A stretch of DNA of 64,000 nucleotides from Nocardia farcinica. GTDB taxonomy: Bacteria; Actinomycetota; Actinomycetes; Mycobacteriales; Mycobacteriaceae. Below the pieces are notes generated by a model. It saw only the letters and a program-made list of their open reading frames with translations. It searched no databases and was not told the DNA's origin. The position numbers and the translations under genes were made by a program. Below are positions 35,988 through 44,810 of the stretch, in pieces. The DNA is taken from NCBI RefSeq assembly GCF_001182745.1, contig NZ_LN868939.1, forward strand, positions 2,232,001 through 2,296,000, given 5' to 3'. Each line of letters begins with the position of its first letter. Position 1 is the first letter of the stretch.

Positions 35988-37220
35988 GTGGCGGGCCCGG
36001 CCGTCGACGCGGTCTACCGCGCCGAGTTCGGGCGGGCCCTGGCCACCGTCGCCCGGCTGGTGGGCGATATCGCCGCCGCCGAGGACGCCGTACAGGAGGC
36101 CTTCGCCGAGGCGTTGCGCACCTGGCCCGCCCGCGGCACACCCGCCAACCCGGGCGCCTGGATCACGACCGTCGCCCGCAACCGGGCGCTGGACCGGTTG
36201 CGGCGCGAGGCCACCCGCGCCGACCGGGAGGTCGAAGCGGCGCGGGTGCGTCCGCCGGACGAACCGCAGGAGGTGACCCCGGTGCCCGACGACCAGTTGC
36301 GGATGATCTTCACCTGCTGCCACCCGGCGCTGTCGAGCGAATCCCAGGTGGCCCTCACCCTGCGCCTGGTCTGCGGGCTGCGCACGAGCGAGATCGCGCG
36401 CGCCTTCCTGCAACCGGAACACACCGTGGCCCAACGGCTCTCCCGGGCCAAGGCGAAGATCCGCCGGGCCGCCATCCCGTTGCGCGTGCCGCCGCCACAC
36501 CTGCTGCCCGAGCGGCTGCCCGGCGTGCTGGCCTGCGTCTACCTGGTCTTCACCGAGGGCTACTCGGCCACCGGCGGCCCGGCGGCGGTGCGGGCGGAGC
36601 TCTGCGACGAGGCGATCCGGCTGGGCAGGCTGTTGTGCGCCCTGCTGCCCGCCGAGCCGGAAGCCCACGCCCTGCTCGCGCTCATGCTGCTGCACGACAG
36701 CAGGCGCGGGCAGCGCCGCGGCCCGGACGGCGCGGCCGTGCCGCTGGAGGAACAGGACCGCGGGGGCTGGAACCGCGCGGCCATCGCCGAGGGCCGGGCG
36801 CTGCTGGCCGACCTCGCCGACGCGCGCGGGCCCTATCTCGCGCAGGCGCGCATCGCCGCCGCGCACGCGAGCGCCCCGGACTGGTCCACAACCGACTGGG
36901 CGCGGGTGGTGGCGGGCTACGACGAACTGCTGCGGTACTCCGCGTCCCCGGTGGTGCGGCTCAACCGCGCGGTCGCCCTCGGTTTCCTGGCCGGGTTCGA
37001 CGCCGGGCTGGCCGCGATCGACGAGATCGCCGGGCATCCCCGGCTCGCGGCCACGCACATGGTCGCCGCGAGCCGCGCCGACCTGCTGCGCCGGGCCGGA
37101 CGGCCACGGGAGGCCGCCGAGCAGTACCGGATCGCGCTCGACCGCGCGGGCAACGACGAGACCCGCGCGTTCCTGGCCCGCCGGCTACGGGAGGTGCAGA
37201 CCGCGCTCAGCGGCGGGTGA
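35988..37220 (+). CDS. ECF42-type RNA polymerase sigma factor with C-terminal extension
   Basis: A 410-residue sigma factor. Region 2 lies at about 10-75 (AVYRAEFGRALATVARLVGD and NPGAWITTVARNRALDRLRR) and region 4 at about 110-165 (LRLVCGLRTSEIARAFLQPE, VAQRLSRAKAKIR). Residues about 175-405 are the long helical, TPR-like extension characteristic of ECF42 (GVLACVYLVFTEGYSATGG, LALMLLHDSRR, VVRLNRAVALGF). No anti-sigma gene is present; the extension replaces it in this group. GTG start one base after the YCII stop. Its targets are likely to include the YCII gene. Confidence 0.9.
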   Translation: MAGPAVDAVYRAEFGRALATVARLVGDIAAAEDAVQEAFAEALRTWPARGTPANPGAWITTVARNRALDRLRREATRADREVEAARVRPPDEPQEVTPVPDDQLRMIFTCCHPALSSESQVALTLRLVCGLRTSEIARAFLQPEHTVAQRLSRAKAKIRRAAIPLRVPPPHLLPERLPGVLACVYLVFTEGYSATGGPAAVRAELCDEAIRLGRLLCALLPAEPEAHALLALMLLHDSRRGQRRGPDGAAVPLEEQDRGGWNRAAIAEGRALLADLADARGPYLAQARIAAAHASAPDWSTTDWARVVAGYDELLRYSASPVVRLNRAVALGFLAGFDAGLAAIDEIAGHPRLAATHMVAASRADLLRRAGRPREAAEQYRIALDRAGNDETRAFLARRLREVQTALSGG

Positions 37221-37232
37221 CGCCGCTGTGGT

Positions 37233-38057
37233 TCAGCGCCACCAGGAATCGAGCGGCGACACGGGCACGGTGCGCTTGTGCCGAGTGGCGGTGTAGAGCT
37301 GCTCGACCCGTGCGGCCACCGCCTCGGTGACCTCCTTGCCCTCGAGGTAGTCGTCGATCTCGCTGTAGCGCAGTCCCAGCGCCTCCTCGTCGGGCAGCGC
37401 GGGCCGGTCGTCCTCGAGGTCGGCGGTGGGCACCTTGGACCAGGTGCTCGGCGGTGCGCCGAGTTCCTGCAGCAGCGCGGCGCCCTGCCGCTTGGTCAGT
37501 CCGGTCAGCGGCGTCAGGTCGACACCGCCGTCGCCGTACTTGGTGAAGAACCCGGTCACCGCCTCGGCCGCGTGATCGGTGCCGACCACCAGCAGGTTCT
37601 CCTGCCCGGCGATCGCGTACTGGATGATCATCCGTTCCCTGGCCTTGATGTTGCCGCGCACGAAATCGCGCAGCGCGTCGAGGCCGAGGCCCTCGGCGAC
37701 CGCCCCGGCCGTCGCGTCGACCCCGGGCTTGACGTTCACCGTCACCGCCCGATCGGGGCGGATGAACTCCATCGCCACCGCCGCGTCGTGCTCGTCGGCC
37801 TGCACCCCGTAGGGCAGCCGGACCGCGACGAAGGTCGCCTCGCCGCCCTCGGCCCTGACCTCCTCGGCGGCCAGCTGGCACAGCCTGCCGGTCAGCGTGC
37901 TGTCCTGCCCGCCGCTGATGCCGAGCACGAAACCCTGTGCGGGCGTGGACCGCAGGTAGTCCTTGAGGAAGTCGACCCGGCGGCGCACCTCGGTCTTCGG
38001 TTCGATGACCGGCTGGACGCCCAATTCGGTGATGATCTGTTCGCGCAGGCTCGCCAT
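37233..38057 (-). CDS. nadE: Ammonia-dependent NAD+ synthetase NadE
   Basis: A 274-residue enzyme making NAD from nicotinate adenine dinucleotide, ATP and ammonia. The PP-loop is [17 protein letters not shown] near residue 43; later motifs are [38 protein letters not shown] and [16 protein letters not shown]. Its length and the lack of a glutaminase domain match the E. coli NadE type, unlike the large glutamine-dependent enzyme of mycobacteria, so a second NAD synthetase may exist elsewhere. A TAGAGT -10 element lies 6 nt before the ATG. Confidence 0.93.
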   Translation of the reverse strand: MASLREQIITELGVQPVIEPKTEVRRRVDFLKDYLRSTPAQGFVLGISGGQDSTLTGRLCQLAAEEVRAEGGEATFVAVRLPYGVQADEHDAAVAMEFIRPDRAVTVNVKPGVDATAGAVAEGLGLDALRDFVRGNIKARERMIIQYAIAGQENLLVVGTDHAAEAVTGFFTKYGDGGVDLTPLTGLTKRQGAALLQELGAPPSTWSKVPTADLEDDRPALPDEEALGLRYSEIDDYLEGKEVTEAVAARVEQLYTATRHKRTVPVSPLDSWWR

Positions 38058-38061
38058 GGCC

Positions 38062-38736
38062 TCACTCTACTGGCGCGACGACCCCGGCCACCCGTCGAAC
38101 GAAAGCTTCCCAGTTGTCGCCGATCTGCGTGCGGCTGTAACCGAGCACGTCGAGCTGGTGCATCACCAGCGGCGCGCTGAGCAACGCGAGCAGGCCGTCG
38201 GCGAGCAGATCGGGCTCGCCCGCGGTGCGCGCCTCCCGCAGCAACATCCGGACATGGGCCTTGAGCAGGCTGTACGGCGCGCCCACGTACCGTTCGCCCG
38301 CCTCGCCCACCTCGGCGGCGCGATACAGCTCGCCCTCCACCTCGATGTCGAGCAGCCGGGCGCGGCCGAGCGCGACGAGCCGGTCGAGCGGCGGCGCGCC
38401 GGGGCCGAGCGGGGGCGGGCCGAACATGAAGCCGTGCTGGAACTTTCGTTCCGAGTGGTCGAGCAGCGCGCGCAGCAGGCCCGAGCGGTTGCCGAACCGC
38501 CGGAAGACCGTGCCCTTGCCGACACCGGCCCGGCGGGCCAGCGCGTCCATCGTGAGGCTGTCGACGCCGTGCTCGCGGACCAGCTGCTGGGCGGCGTCGA
38601 GCAGCAGCTGGCGGTTGCGCGCGGCGTCGGCGCGCTCGCCCGGCTCGCCGGTACCGGGCAGTGGAGCGCCGACGCGCGGCAGCGAACGGTGCGCGCCGTT
38701 CGGCGCGGGTGTGATGGAGCCCACGTCTGTGTGCAC
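38062..38736 (-). CDS. TetR family transcriptional regulator
   Basis: A 224-residue repressor. After a 30-residue Pro/Gly-rich lead, the HTH domain occupies about 32-85 ([60 protein letters not shown]), followed by a helical ligand domain. GTG at 38736 has a GGGAGG site. It is divergent from an FMN reductase gene across a region with a 6-2-6 palindrome and is the likely repressor of that gene. Its inducer is unknown; a quinone or similar oxidant would fit the target. Confidence 0.87.
   Translation of the reverse strand: MHTDVGSITPAPNGAHRSLPRVGAPLPGTGEPGERADAARNRQLLLDAAQQLVREHGVDSLTMDALARRAGVGKGTVFRRFGNRSGLLRALLDHSERKFQHGFMFGPPPLGPGAPPLDRLVALGRARLLDIEVEGELYRAAEVGEAGERYVGAPYSLLKAHVRMLLREARTAGEPDLLADGLLALLSAPLVMHQLDVLGYSRTQIGDNWEAFVRRVAGVVAPVE
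38064..38069 (-). promoter_or_regulatory. -10 element of nadE (leaderless start)
   Basis: On the minus strand TAGAGT ends 6 nt before the ATG at 38057; it overlaps the last codons of the upstream tetR gene. Confidence 0.55.
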
Positions 38737-38754
38737 CCCTCCCGGGAATGTAAT

Positions 38755-38785
38755 CGGACCGTGGTCCGGTTGAGTCGGTTGAGTC
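38755..38785. promoter_or_regulatory. Palindrome and tandem repeat, candidate TetR operator
   Basis: CGGACC-GT-GGTCCG (38755-38768) is an inverted repeat. It runs into two adjacent copies of GGTTGAGTC (38768-38776 and 38777-38785). The block lies midway between the divergent tetR and FMN reductase genes. Confidence 0.55.
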
Positions 38786-38832
38786 AGACGACCGCAACGG
38801 AAACCACCACCATCAGTACACCAGGAGTTGTG

Positions 38833-39399
38833 ATGAGCCAGACCCGAATCCTCGCCCTCTCCGGCAGCCTGCGCAGCGCCTCCATCACGCGTCAGCTCGC
38901 CGAGGCGGCGGCGCAGACCGCGCCCGAGGGCGTCGAGGTCACCGTCTACGACGGCCTCGGTGAGATCCCCTTCTACAACGAGGACATCGACGTCGAGGGT
39001 GCGGTGCCCGCGCCCGCCCAGCGGTTGCGCGACGCGGTGGCCGACGCCGACGGCGTCCTGCTGGTCACTCCCGAGTACAACGGCACCCTGTCGGCCGTGC
39101 TGAAGAACGCCATCGACTGGATCTCGCGCCCCTACGGCGCCGGCGCGCTCAAGGGCAAGCCGGTCGCGGTGCTCAGCGCCTCCATCAGCCCCAACGCCGC
39201 CCGGTGGGCCCACGGCGACGCGGTGAAGGCCGTCGGCATCGCCGGTGGCACCGTCGTCGAGGCCGCGCACGCCCACTTCGGCACCATCGGCGAGCGGTTC
39301 GGCGCCGCCCATCCGCGCGAGGACGCCGAGGCGCTCACCGAACTCGGCGCCAGCGTGCACGAGCTGGCCGAGGCCGCGCGCAAGCTCGTCTCCGCCTGA
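38833..39399 (+). CDS. NADPH-dependent FMN reductase
   Basis: A 188-residue flavodoxin-fold reductase of the azoreductase/chromate reductase type. The phosphate-binding loop is ILALSGSLRSASITRQLAEA, the flavin ring contact is LLVTPEYNGTLSAVLKNAID, and WISRPYGAGALKGKPVAVLS follows. It reduces FMN, quinones, azo dyes or metals using NADPH. A CAGGAG ribosome site lies before the ATG at 38833. It is divergent from the TetR gene and followed by a strong hairpin. Confidence 0.88.
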   Translation: MSQTRILALSGSLRSASITRQLAEAAAQTAPEGVEVTVYDGLGEIPFYNEDIDVEGAVPAPAQRLRDAVADADGVLLVTPEYNGTLSAVLKNAIDWISRPYGAGALKGKPVAVLSASISPNAARWAHGDAVKAVGIAGGTVVEAAHAHFGTIGERFGAAHPREDAEALTELGASVHELAEAARKLVSA

Positions 39400-39445
39400 C
39401 CCGACCCGCCGGAACCGACCCGCCGGATCCACCACGCGCGACACG

Positions 39446-39477
39446 CAGGGGCCGCTCCCGTCCGGGAGCGGCCCCTG
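39446..39477 (+). terminator. Perfect 15-bp hairpin after the FMN reductase
   Basis: Arms 39446-39460 (CAGGGGCCGCTCCCG) and 39463-39477 are exact complements with a 2-nt gap, 47 nt after the stop. No U-tract. Confidence 0.8.
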
Positions 39478-39657
39478 CCGCTGTTTCGCCGGTCTACCGG
39501 AGGGAATGCCGGGGTCGATGCGGCTGGTGTGACCAGCGTGGCGGGAGGGTTTGCTGGGAGGGCGCTGCGCGACGAAATTGTGATGTCGGCCACCGCCGTG
39601 TCGGGTTGCGAATCGCGTGTCCTGGGGCTTACGCCGCCGAAATTTCATCTTTGTTGT

Positions 39658-39705
39658 TCGCAACATGTCGTGTTGTAGAGAACTGTCGGCCACTAGGTGT
39701 AGTGT
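39658..39705 (+). promoter_or_regulatory. Paired NrdR boxes upstream of nrdHIE
   Basis: TCGCAACATGTCGTGT (39658-39673) and CCACTAGGTGTAGTGT (39690-39705) are spaced 32 bp start to start, like the better-conserved pair before nrdF. The second ends in TAGTGT, a plausible -10 element. NrdR represses ribonucleotide reductase genes when dATP is high. About 170 nt separate this promoter from nrdH, giving a long untranslated leader without a recognised riboswitch. Confidence 0.65.
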
Positions 39706-39880
39706 CTTCCCTGCTGGAACACGGGGTGAGGCCCCAGGCGCTCGGCGACACCGCAGGTGGTGTGAGCAGGGTCTTCTGCACCGGATCCAGGAGTTTGCGC
39801 AGCGTACGTCGATCAAGGCCGATCAAGGCACTGCACATGGATCACCGGCTGTGGATCAGGCATAGGAGAGAGGGACTGTC

Positions 39881-40114
39881 ATGACCGTCACTGTGTACAC
39901 CAAGCCCGCTTGCGTTCAGTGCAATGCCACCTACAAGGCGCTCGACAAGGCCGGGGTGGACTACGAGGTCGTCGACATCACCGAGAACCCCGAGGCGCGT
40001 GACTACGTCATGGCGCTGGGCTACCTGCAGGCGCCGGTCGTCGTCGCGGGCGAGGACCACTGGTCCGGCTTCCGCCCCGACCGCATCAAGGCACTGGCGA
40101 CCGTCGCGGCCTGA
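39881..40114 (+). CDS. nrdH: NrdH glutaredoxin-like redoxin
   Basis: A 77-residue thioredoxin-fold protein that reduces class Ib ribonucleotide reductase. The active site is [15 protein letters not shown] with CVQC; the C-terminal WSGFRPD is the NrdH signature for docking on NrdE and thioredoxin reductase. AGGAGAGAGGGA gives a strong ribosome site. First gene of nrdHIE. Confidence 0.94.
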   Translation: MTVTVYTKPACVQCNATYKALDKAGVDYEVVDITENPEARDYVMALGYLQAPVVVAGEDHWSGFRPDRIKALATVAA

Positions 40115-40159
40115 CCGGCCGCCGCGCTGCCGGTTCATCCGAGGAGAGGGCAGGTGGGC

Positions 40160-40663
40160 ATGGCTGTGTCACCCGAGGGCGTCGCGTCGCGCGGCACCGA
40201 GGCGTTCGGCGACACCGCGCTCGTCTACTTCTCCAGCGCATCGGAGAACACGCACCGCTTCGTCGAGAAGCTGGGACTCCCGGCGACTCGCATACCGCTG
40301 CACACCGCCGACTCGCTGCGCGTCGGCGAACCCTACGTGCTGATCGTCCCCACCTACGGGGGCGGTCGGCACGTGCTCGGTGGGGCCAGGTCCGACAAGG
40401 AGTTCGTGCCGCGCCAGGTCGCCAAGTTCCTCAACGATCCGCACAACCGGTCGCTGCTGCGCGGCGTCATCGCGGCGGGCAACACGAACTTCGGCGACAC
40501 CTATTGCTATGCGGGCGAGGTCATCTCGCGGAAATGCGGGGTGCCGTACCTGTACCGCTTCGAACTGATGGGAACCGCGCAGGACGTCGAGCGCGTCCGA
40601 GAGGGATTGGGATTGTTTTGGCAACAGCAACGACAGCGCCGGCCGGAAAGTCGGCCCGCCTAG
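40160..40663 (+). CDS. nrdI: NrdI flavodoxin-like maturation factor
   Basis: A 167-residue FMN protein that supplies oxidant for assembly of the manganese-tyrosyl radical in NrdF. The FMN loop is [18 protein letters not shown], the second loop is [13 protein letters not shown] and the 80s loop is [22 protein letters not shown] 40160 is preferred to the GTG two codons upstream for spacing to GAGGAGAGGG. The end overlaps nrdE by 46 nt. Confidence 0.92.
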   Translation: MAVSPEGVASRGTEAFGDTALVYFSSASENTHRFVEKLGLPATRIPLHTADSLRVGEPYVLIVPTYGGGRHVLGGARSDKEFVPRQVAKFLNDPHNRSLLRGVIAAGNTNFGDTYCYAGEVISRKCGVPYLYRFELMGTAQDVERVREGLGLFWQQQRQRRPESRPA

Positions 40664-42810
40664 AGCAGCCCGCGGCGCGTACCGCCGACACCGCGGGCGA
40701 GGTACTCGACTACCACGCTCTCAACGCGATGCTGAACCTGTACGGCCCCGACGGCAAGATCCAGTTCGACAAGGATCGCGAGGCGGCGCGCCAGTACTTC
40801 CTGCAGCACGTCAACCAGAACACGGTCTTCTTCCACAATCTCGACGAGAAGCTGGACTACCTGGTCGAGGAGAACTACTACGAGCCCGAGGTGCTCGACC
40901 GGTACAGCCGCGCGTTCGTCAAGAGCCTGTTCCAGCAGGCCTACGACAAGAAGTTCCGGTTCCCCACCTTCCTCGGCGCGTTCAAGTACTACACCTCGTA
41001 CACGCTCAAGACCTTCGACGGCAAGCGCTACCTGGAGCGCTTCGAGGACCGCGTGTGCATGGTGGCGCTGACGCTGGCCGCCGGTGACGAGGAGCTGGCC
41101 CGCAAGCTCGTCGACGAGATCATCGACGGTCGCTTCCAGCCTGCCACGCCCACCTTCCTCAACTCGGGCAAGAAGCAGCGCGGCGAGCCGGTGTCGTGCT
41201 TCCTGCTGCGCATCGAGGACAACATGGAGTCCATCGGGCGCTCCATCAACTCCGCCCTGCAGCTGTCCAAGCGCGGCGGCGGTGTGGCACTGCTGCTGAG
41301 CAACATCCGCGAGCACGGCGCGCCGATCAAGAAGATCGAGAACCAGTCCTCCGGCGTCATCCCCATCATGAAGCTGCTCGAGGACTCCTTCTCCTACGCC
41401 AACCAGCTCGGCGCGCGGCAGGGCGCGGGCGCGGTGTACCTGCACGCGCACCACCCCGACATCTACCGCTTCCTGGACACCAAGCGGGAGAACGCCGACG
41501 AGAAGATCCGCATCAAGACCCTCTCGCTGGGCGTGGTGATCCCCGACATCACGTTCGAACTGGCGAAGAAGAACGAGGACATGTACCTGTTCTCGCCGTA
41601 CGACGTGGAGCGGATCTACGGCAAGCCGTTCGCCGACATCGACGTCACCGAGAAGTACTACGAGATGGTCGACGACAAGCGCATCCGCAAGTCGAAGATC
41701 AAGGCGCGCGAGTTCTTCCAGACCATCGCCGAGCTGCAGTTCGAGTCGGGCTACCCGTACATCATGTTCGAGGACACGGTGAACCGGGCCAACCCGATCG
41801 CGGGCAAGATCACCCACTCCAACCTGTGCTCGGAGATCCTGCAGGTCTCCACGCCCTCGGAGTTCAACGACGATCTGTCCTACGCCAAGGTCGGCAAGGA
41901 CATCTCCTGCAATCTGGGCTCGCTCAACATCGCCAAGGCGATGGACTCGCCGGATTTCGCGCAGACCATCGAGGTCGCGATCCGGGCGCTGACCGCGGTG
42001 TCGGACCAGACCCACATCACCTCGGTGCCCTCCATCGAGCAGGGCAACCAGCAGTCGCACGCCATCGGCCTCGGCCAGATGAACCTGCACGGCTACCTGG
42101 CCCGCGAGCGCATCCACTACGGCTCGGACGAGGGCATCGACTTCACCAACATGTACTTCTACACCGTGGTGTATCACGCGCTGCGGGCGTCGAACCGGCT
42201 CGCGATCGAGCGCGGCACCTACTTCGGCGGATTCCCCGAGTCCAAGTACGCCAGCGGCGAGTACTTCGACAAGTACACCGAGCAGGTGTGGGAGCCCAAG
42301 ACCGAGCGGGTGCGGCAGCTGTTCGCCGACGCGGGTGTGCGCATCCCCACCCAGGACGACTGGCGTGAGCTGAAGGCCTCGGTGATGGAGCACGGCATCT
42401 ACAACCAGAACCTGCAGGCCGTGCCGCCGACCGGCTCGATCTCCTACATCAACCACTCCACCAGTTCGATCCACCCGGTGGCGTCGAAGATCGAGATCCG
42501 CAAGGAAGGCAAGATCGGGCGCGTCTACTACCCGGCGCCCTACATGACCAACGACAACCTGGAGTACTACCAGGACGCCTACGAGATCGGCTACGAGAAG
42601 ATCATCGACACCTACGCCGCGGCCACCCAGCACGTGGACCAGGGCCTGTCGCTGACGCTGTTCTTCAAGGACACCGCCACCACCCGCGACCTGAACAAGG
42701 CCCAGATCTACGCCTGGCGCAAGGGCATCAAGACCCTGTACTACATCCGCCTGCGGCAGATGGCGCTGGAGGGCACCGAAGTCGAGGGTTGCGTGAGCTG
42801 CATGCTCTGA
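40618..42810 (+). CDS. nrdE: Ribonucleoside-diphosphate reductase class Ib alpha subunit NrdE
   Basis: A 730-residue catalytic subunit. From about residue 31 the sequence is closely mycobacterial-like ([20 protein letters not shown]). Catalytic features include [12 protein letters not shown] with one active-site Cys, [11 protein letters not shown] with another, the [20 protein letters not shown] loop and the redox-active C-terminus EGCVSCML recognised by NrdH. There is no ATG near the start; the TTG at 40618, inside nrdI, fits best and gives an N-terminus about the length of the M. tuberculosis protein. The overlap implies coupling to nrdI. Confidence 0.93.
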   Translation: MATATTAPAGKSARLEQPAARTADTAGEVLDYHALNAMLNLYGPDGKIQFDKDREAARQYFLQHVNQNTVFFHNLDEKLDYLVEENYYEPEVLDRYSRAFVKSLFQQAYDKKFRFPTFLGAFKYYTSYTLKTFDGKRYLERFEDRVCMVALTLAAGDEELARKLVDEIIDGRFQPATPTFLNSGKKQRGEPVSCFLLRIEDNMESIGRSINSALQLSKRGGGVALLLSNIREHGAPIKKIENQSSGVIPIMKLLEDSFSYANQLGARQGAGAVYLHAHHPDIYRFLDTKRENADEKIRIKTLSLGVVIPDITFELAKKNEDMYLFSPYDVERIYGKPFADIDVTEKYYEMVDDKRIRKSKIKAREFFQTIAELQFESGYPYIMFEDTVNRANPIAGKITHSNLCSEILQVSTPSEFNDDLSYAKVGKDISCNLGSLNIAKAMDSPDFAQTIEVAIRALTAVSDQTHITSVPSIEQGNQQSHAIGLGQMNLHGYLARERIHYGSDEGIDFTNMYFYTVVYHALRASNRLAIERGTYFGGFPESKYASGEYFDKYTEQVWEPKTERVRQLFADAGVRIPTQDDWRELKASVMEHGIYNQNLQAVPPTGSISYINHSTSSIHPVASKIEIRKEGKIGRVYYPAPYMTNDNLEYYQDAYEIGYEKIIDTYAAATQHVDQGLSLTLFFKDTATTRDLNKAQIYAWRKGIKTLYYIRLRQMALEGTEVEGCVSCML

Positions 42811-42829
42811 TCCGCGGTTCGCGCCGAAC

Positions 42830-42866
42830 GGGCCCGGGAGCTTCCGTCGCGGAAGCTCCCGGGCCC
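42830..42866. terminator. Perfect 16-bp bidirectional hairpin after nrdE
   Basis: GGGCCCGGGAGCTTCC (42830-42845) pairs with 42851-42866 around a 5-nt loop. It separates convergent nrdE and the F420-type oxidoreductase, 20 nt after the nrdE stop. Confidence 0.85.
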
Positions 42867-42875
42867 GTGGCCGTT

Positions 42876-43859
42876 TCAGCGCAGGGCGGGGATCACCTCG
42901 CGTTCGAAGAGTTCGATGCCCGAGGTGTCGTAGGCGGATTCGGGGAAGTTGAGGATGGCGTAGCCCAGGCCGACCTTGCTCATGTTCTCGGCGACCTGCT
43001 CGGGGGTGCCGACGGCGAGGCTGGTGCCGAAGAGGCGATCGACCCATCCGTCGGCGACCTCGGCGGTGACCGCTCCGGTGAGGCGGGCGCGCAGGGCGGC
43101 GAGGCGGTCCGCCACCTCGGCCCGGTCGGCGCCGATGATCGCGTTGTAGTTGGCCGAGCGCACGATGGCGTCGAAATCGGTGCCGACCTCGGCGCAATGC
43201 CCGCGCAGGATCTCCGATTTGCGGGCGAATTCGTCGGGCTCACCGGCGAAGTTGGTGTAGTTCGCGTACTTCGCGGCGATCCGCAGCGTCTTCTGTTCGC
43301 CGCCGCCGGCGATCCACACCGGGATGCCGCCGTCCTGCAGCGGGAGCGGTCGCACGATCGCGCCGTCGACCTGATAGTGCTTGCCCGACAGGTGCACCTC
43401 GCCGGTGGTCCACGCCTGCCGGAAGATCTGCACGCCCTCGTCGAGCCGGGCCAGCCGCTCACCCGCGGACGGGAAGCCGTAGCCGTAGGCCCGCCACTCG
43501 TGCTCGTACCAGCCGCCGCCGATGCCCATCTCCACCCGGCCACCGGAGACGATGTCCACGGTGGCCGCCACCTTCGCCAGATAGACGGGGTTGCGGTAGC
43601 TCATCGCGGTACACATCTGTCCCAGCCGCACCCGCTCGGTGCTCGCCGCGAACGCCGACATCAGCGTCCACGCCTCGTGCGTGGCCTCCTGAGTCGGCTC
43701 CGGCACGGTGTGGAAGTGATCGTAGACCCAGATCGACTCCCACTCCGCGTGCTCGTCGGCCCGCCGGGCCAGCCCCCGCATCACGTCCCAGTGCCGTTCG
43801 ACCTCGATCCCCACCAGATCCAGCCGCCATCCCTGCGGGACGAACAATCCGAAACGCAC
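42876..43859 (-). CDS. LLM class F420-dependent oxidoreductase
   Basis: A 327-residue TIM-barrel flavin/F420 oxidoreductase of the luciferase-like family. Indicators are VRFGLFVPQGWRLDLVG at the N-terminus, ESIWVYDHFHTVPEP, VRLGQMCTAMSYRNPVYLAK, the GGRVEMGIGGGWYEHEWRAY glycine-rich motif and a late VGTPEQVAENM. The motif pattern fits F420 users common in Nocardia and mycobacteria, but FMN use cannot be excluded. GTG at 43859 follows an AAGGAGAA site. Substrate unknown. Confidence 0.87.
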   Translation of the reverse strand: MRFGLFVPQGWRLDLVGIEVERHWDVMRGLARRADEHAEWESIWVYDHFHTVPEPTQEATHEAWTLMSAFAASTERVRLGQMCTAMSYRNPVYLAKVAATVDIVSGGRVEMGIGGGWYEHEWRAYGYGFPSAGERLARLDEGVQIFRQAWTTGEVHLSGKHYQVDGAIVRPLPLQDGGIPVWIAGGGEQKTLRIAAKYANYTNFAGEPDEFARKSEILRGHCAEVGTDFDAIVRSANYNAIIGADRAEVADRLAALRARLTGAVTAEVADGWVDRLFGTSLAVGTPEQVAENMSKVGLGYAILNFPESAYDTSGIELFEREVIPALR

Positions 43860-43988
43860 CCGAGTTCTCCTTGTCTCGACCAGTCGGCGGTCCACCCGCC
43901 GTCGTCACTCTCAACCGTCGGCATACCCCAGGCAATCCTTCCACGCGCGCCGGTTCGAAAGGGGGCGGCAGCTGGAGGCGGTGGCCGC

Positions 43989-44603
43989 TCAGCCGACGTC
44001 GTAGCGGAGGTGGGTGGCGGTCGAGGTCGGGGTGACGCTGCGTTGCCGCAGGGTGCGGGGTGGACCGTCGGTGAACAGCGGGGTTCCGGCGCCGAGCAGG
44101 ACCGGGGCGAGGTGCAGGGACAGCACGTCCACCAGACCCGCGGCGAGCGCGGACCCGATGAGGGTGCCGCCGCCCATGAGCACGACGTCGAGGTCCTCGC
44201 CGCGTTCGGCCGAGGCCGCCGTCGCGCGGGCGCGCGCGGCGGCGACCGCGTCGGACAGGCCGGTGGTGACGAAGGTCCAGTCGAGGTGCGCCAGCCGCAC
44301 CGAGGTCGGCGGTGCGCTGGTCACGACCACGAACGCGGGCGTGCCGACCTCGGCCGCGCCGTAGCCGACCTCGTCGTTCCAGCCGCCGGGCGCGTCCACC
44401 ACGTCGAACAGGTTGCGGCCGAGGACGACGGCCCCGGAGCGGGCCGTCCCCTCGCTGAGCATGCGGCGGTCCTCGGGGTCGTCGGAGAACGCCCAGGTGT
44501 GTAGCGGCTCGCCGCCGGTACCGAGGCCGTTGTCCGGGCCTGGGTCGGGGCCGGTGACGAAGCCGTCGAGGGACATCGAGATGTCGGCGACGATACGAGT
44601 CAT
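43989..44603 (-). CDS. Dihydrofolate reductase-like (RibD C-terminal) family protein
   Basis: A 204-residue protein with a DHFR/RibD reductase fold: MTRIVADISMSLDGFVTGPD at the N-terminus, RSGAVVLGRNLFDVVDAPGG, a LDVVLMGGGTLIGSALAAGL NADPH-binding glycine motif and LHLAPVLLGAGTPLFTDGPP. The family is widespread and mostly uncharacterised; true folate reduction is unlikely. It follows a truncated MerR gene and an alpha/beta hydrolase on the same strand, probably as one operon. Confidence 0.85.
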   Translation of the reverse strand: MTRIVADISMSLDGFVTGPDPGPDNGLGTGGEPLHTWAFSDDPEDRRMLSEGTARSGAVVLGRNLFDVVDAPGGWNDEVGYGAAEVGTPAFVVVTSAPPTSVRLAHLDWTFVTTGLSDAVAAARARATAASAERGEDLDVVLMGGGTLIGSALAAGLVDVLSLHLAPVLLGAGTPLFTDGPPRTLRQRSVTPTSTATHLRYDVG

Positions 44604-44633
44604 AACCGTTCAGACCGGATTCGCCGCGCGAAC

Positions 44634-44810
44634 TCATCGGTGGCCGGCGAGGGTTCGGATCCTGATCAGCTCCACCACCGCGGCGGCCGGGTACCGCCGA
44701 TACCCGGAGTGGTCCCGCTCGGGTTCGGCCAGCAAACCCTTGGCGTGGTAGTGGCGCACCGCGCGCACCGTGACTCCGGCGTGGGCGGCCAGCTCACCGA
44801 TGGTCAGCAT
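44634..44810 (-). CDS. Truncated MerR-family HTH protein (58 aa)
   Basis: A short reading frame whose product starts LTIGELAAHAGVTVRAVRHY, a near-perfect MerR recognition helix, continues with HAKGLLAEPERDHSGYRRYP for the wing, and stops at residue 58, just after IRIRTLAGHR. Full MerR regulators have at least 100 residues with a dimerisation helix, which is missing. The stop may be a recent truncation, or this may be a minimal DNA-binding protein. ATG lies inside the 3' end of the hydrolase gene (17-nt overlap), which suggests translation still occurs. Confidence 0.7.
   Translation of the reverse strand: MLTIGELAAHAGVTVRAVRHYHAKGLLAEPERDHSGYRRYPAAAVVELIRIRTLAGHR

Noticed and set aside
39706..39880. 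Cobalamin riboswitch before nrdH
   Set aside because: No B12-box-like GCCACTG core or expected helices are seen.
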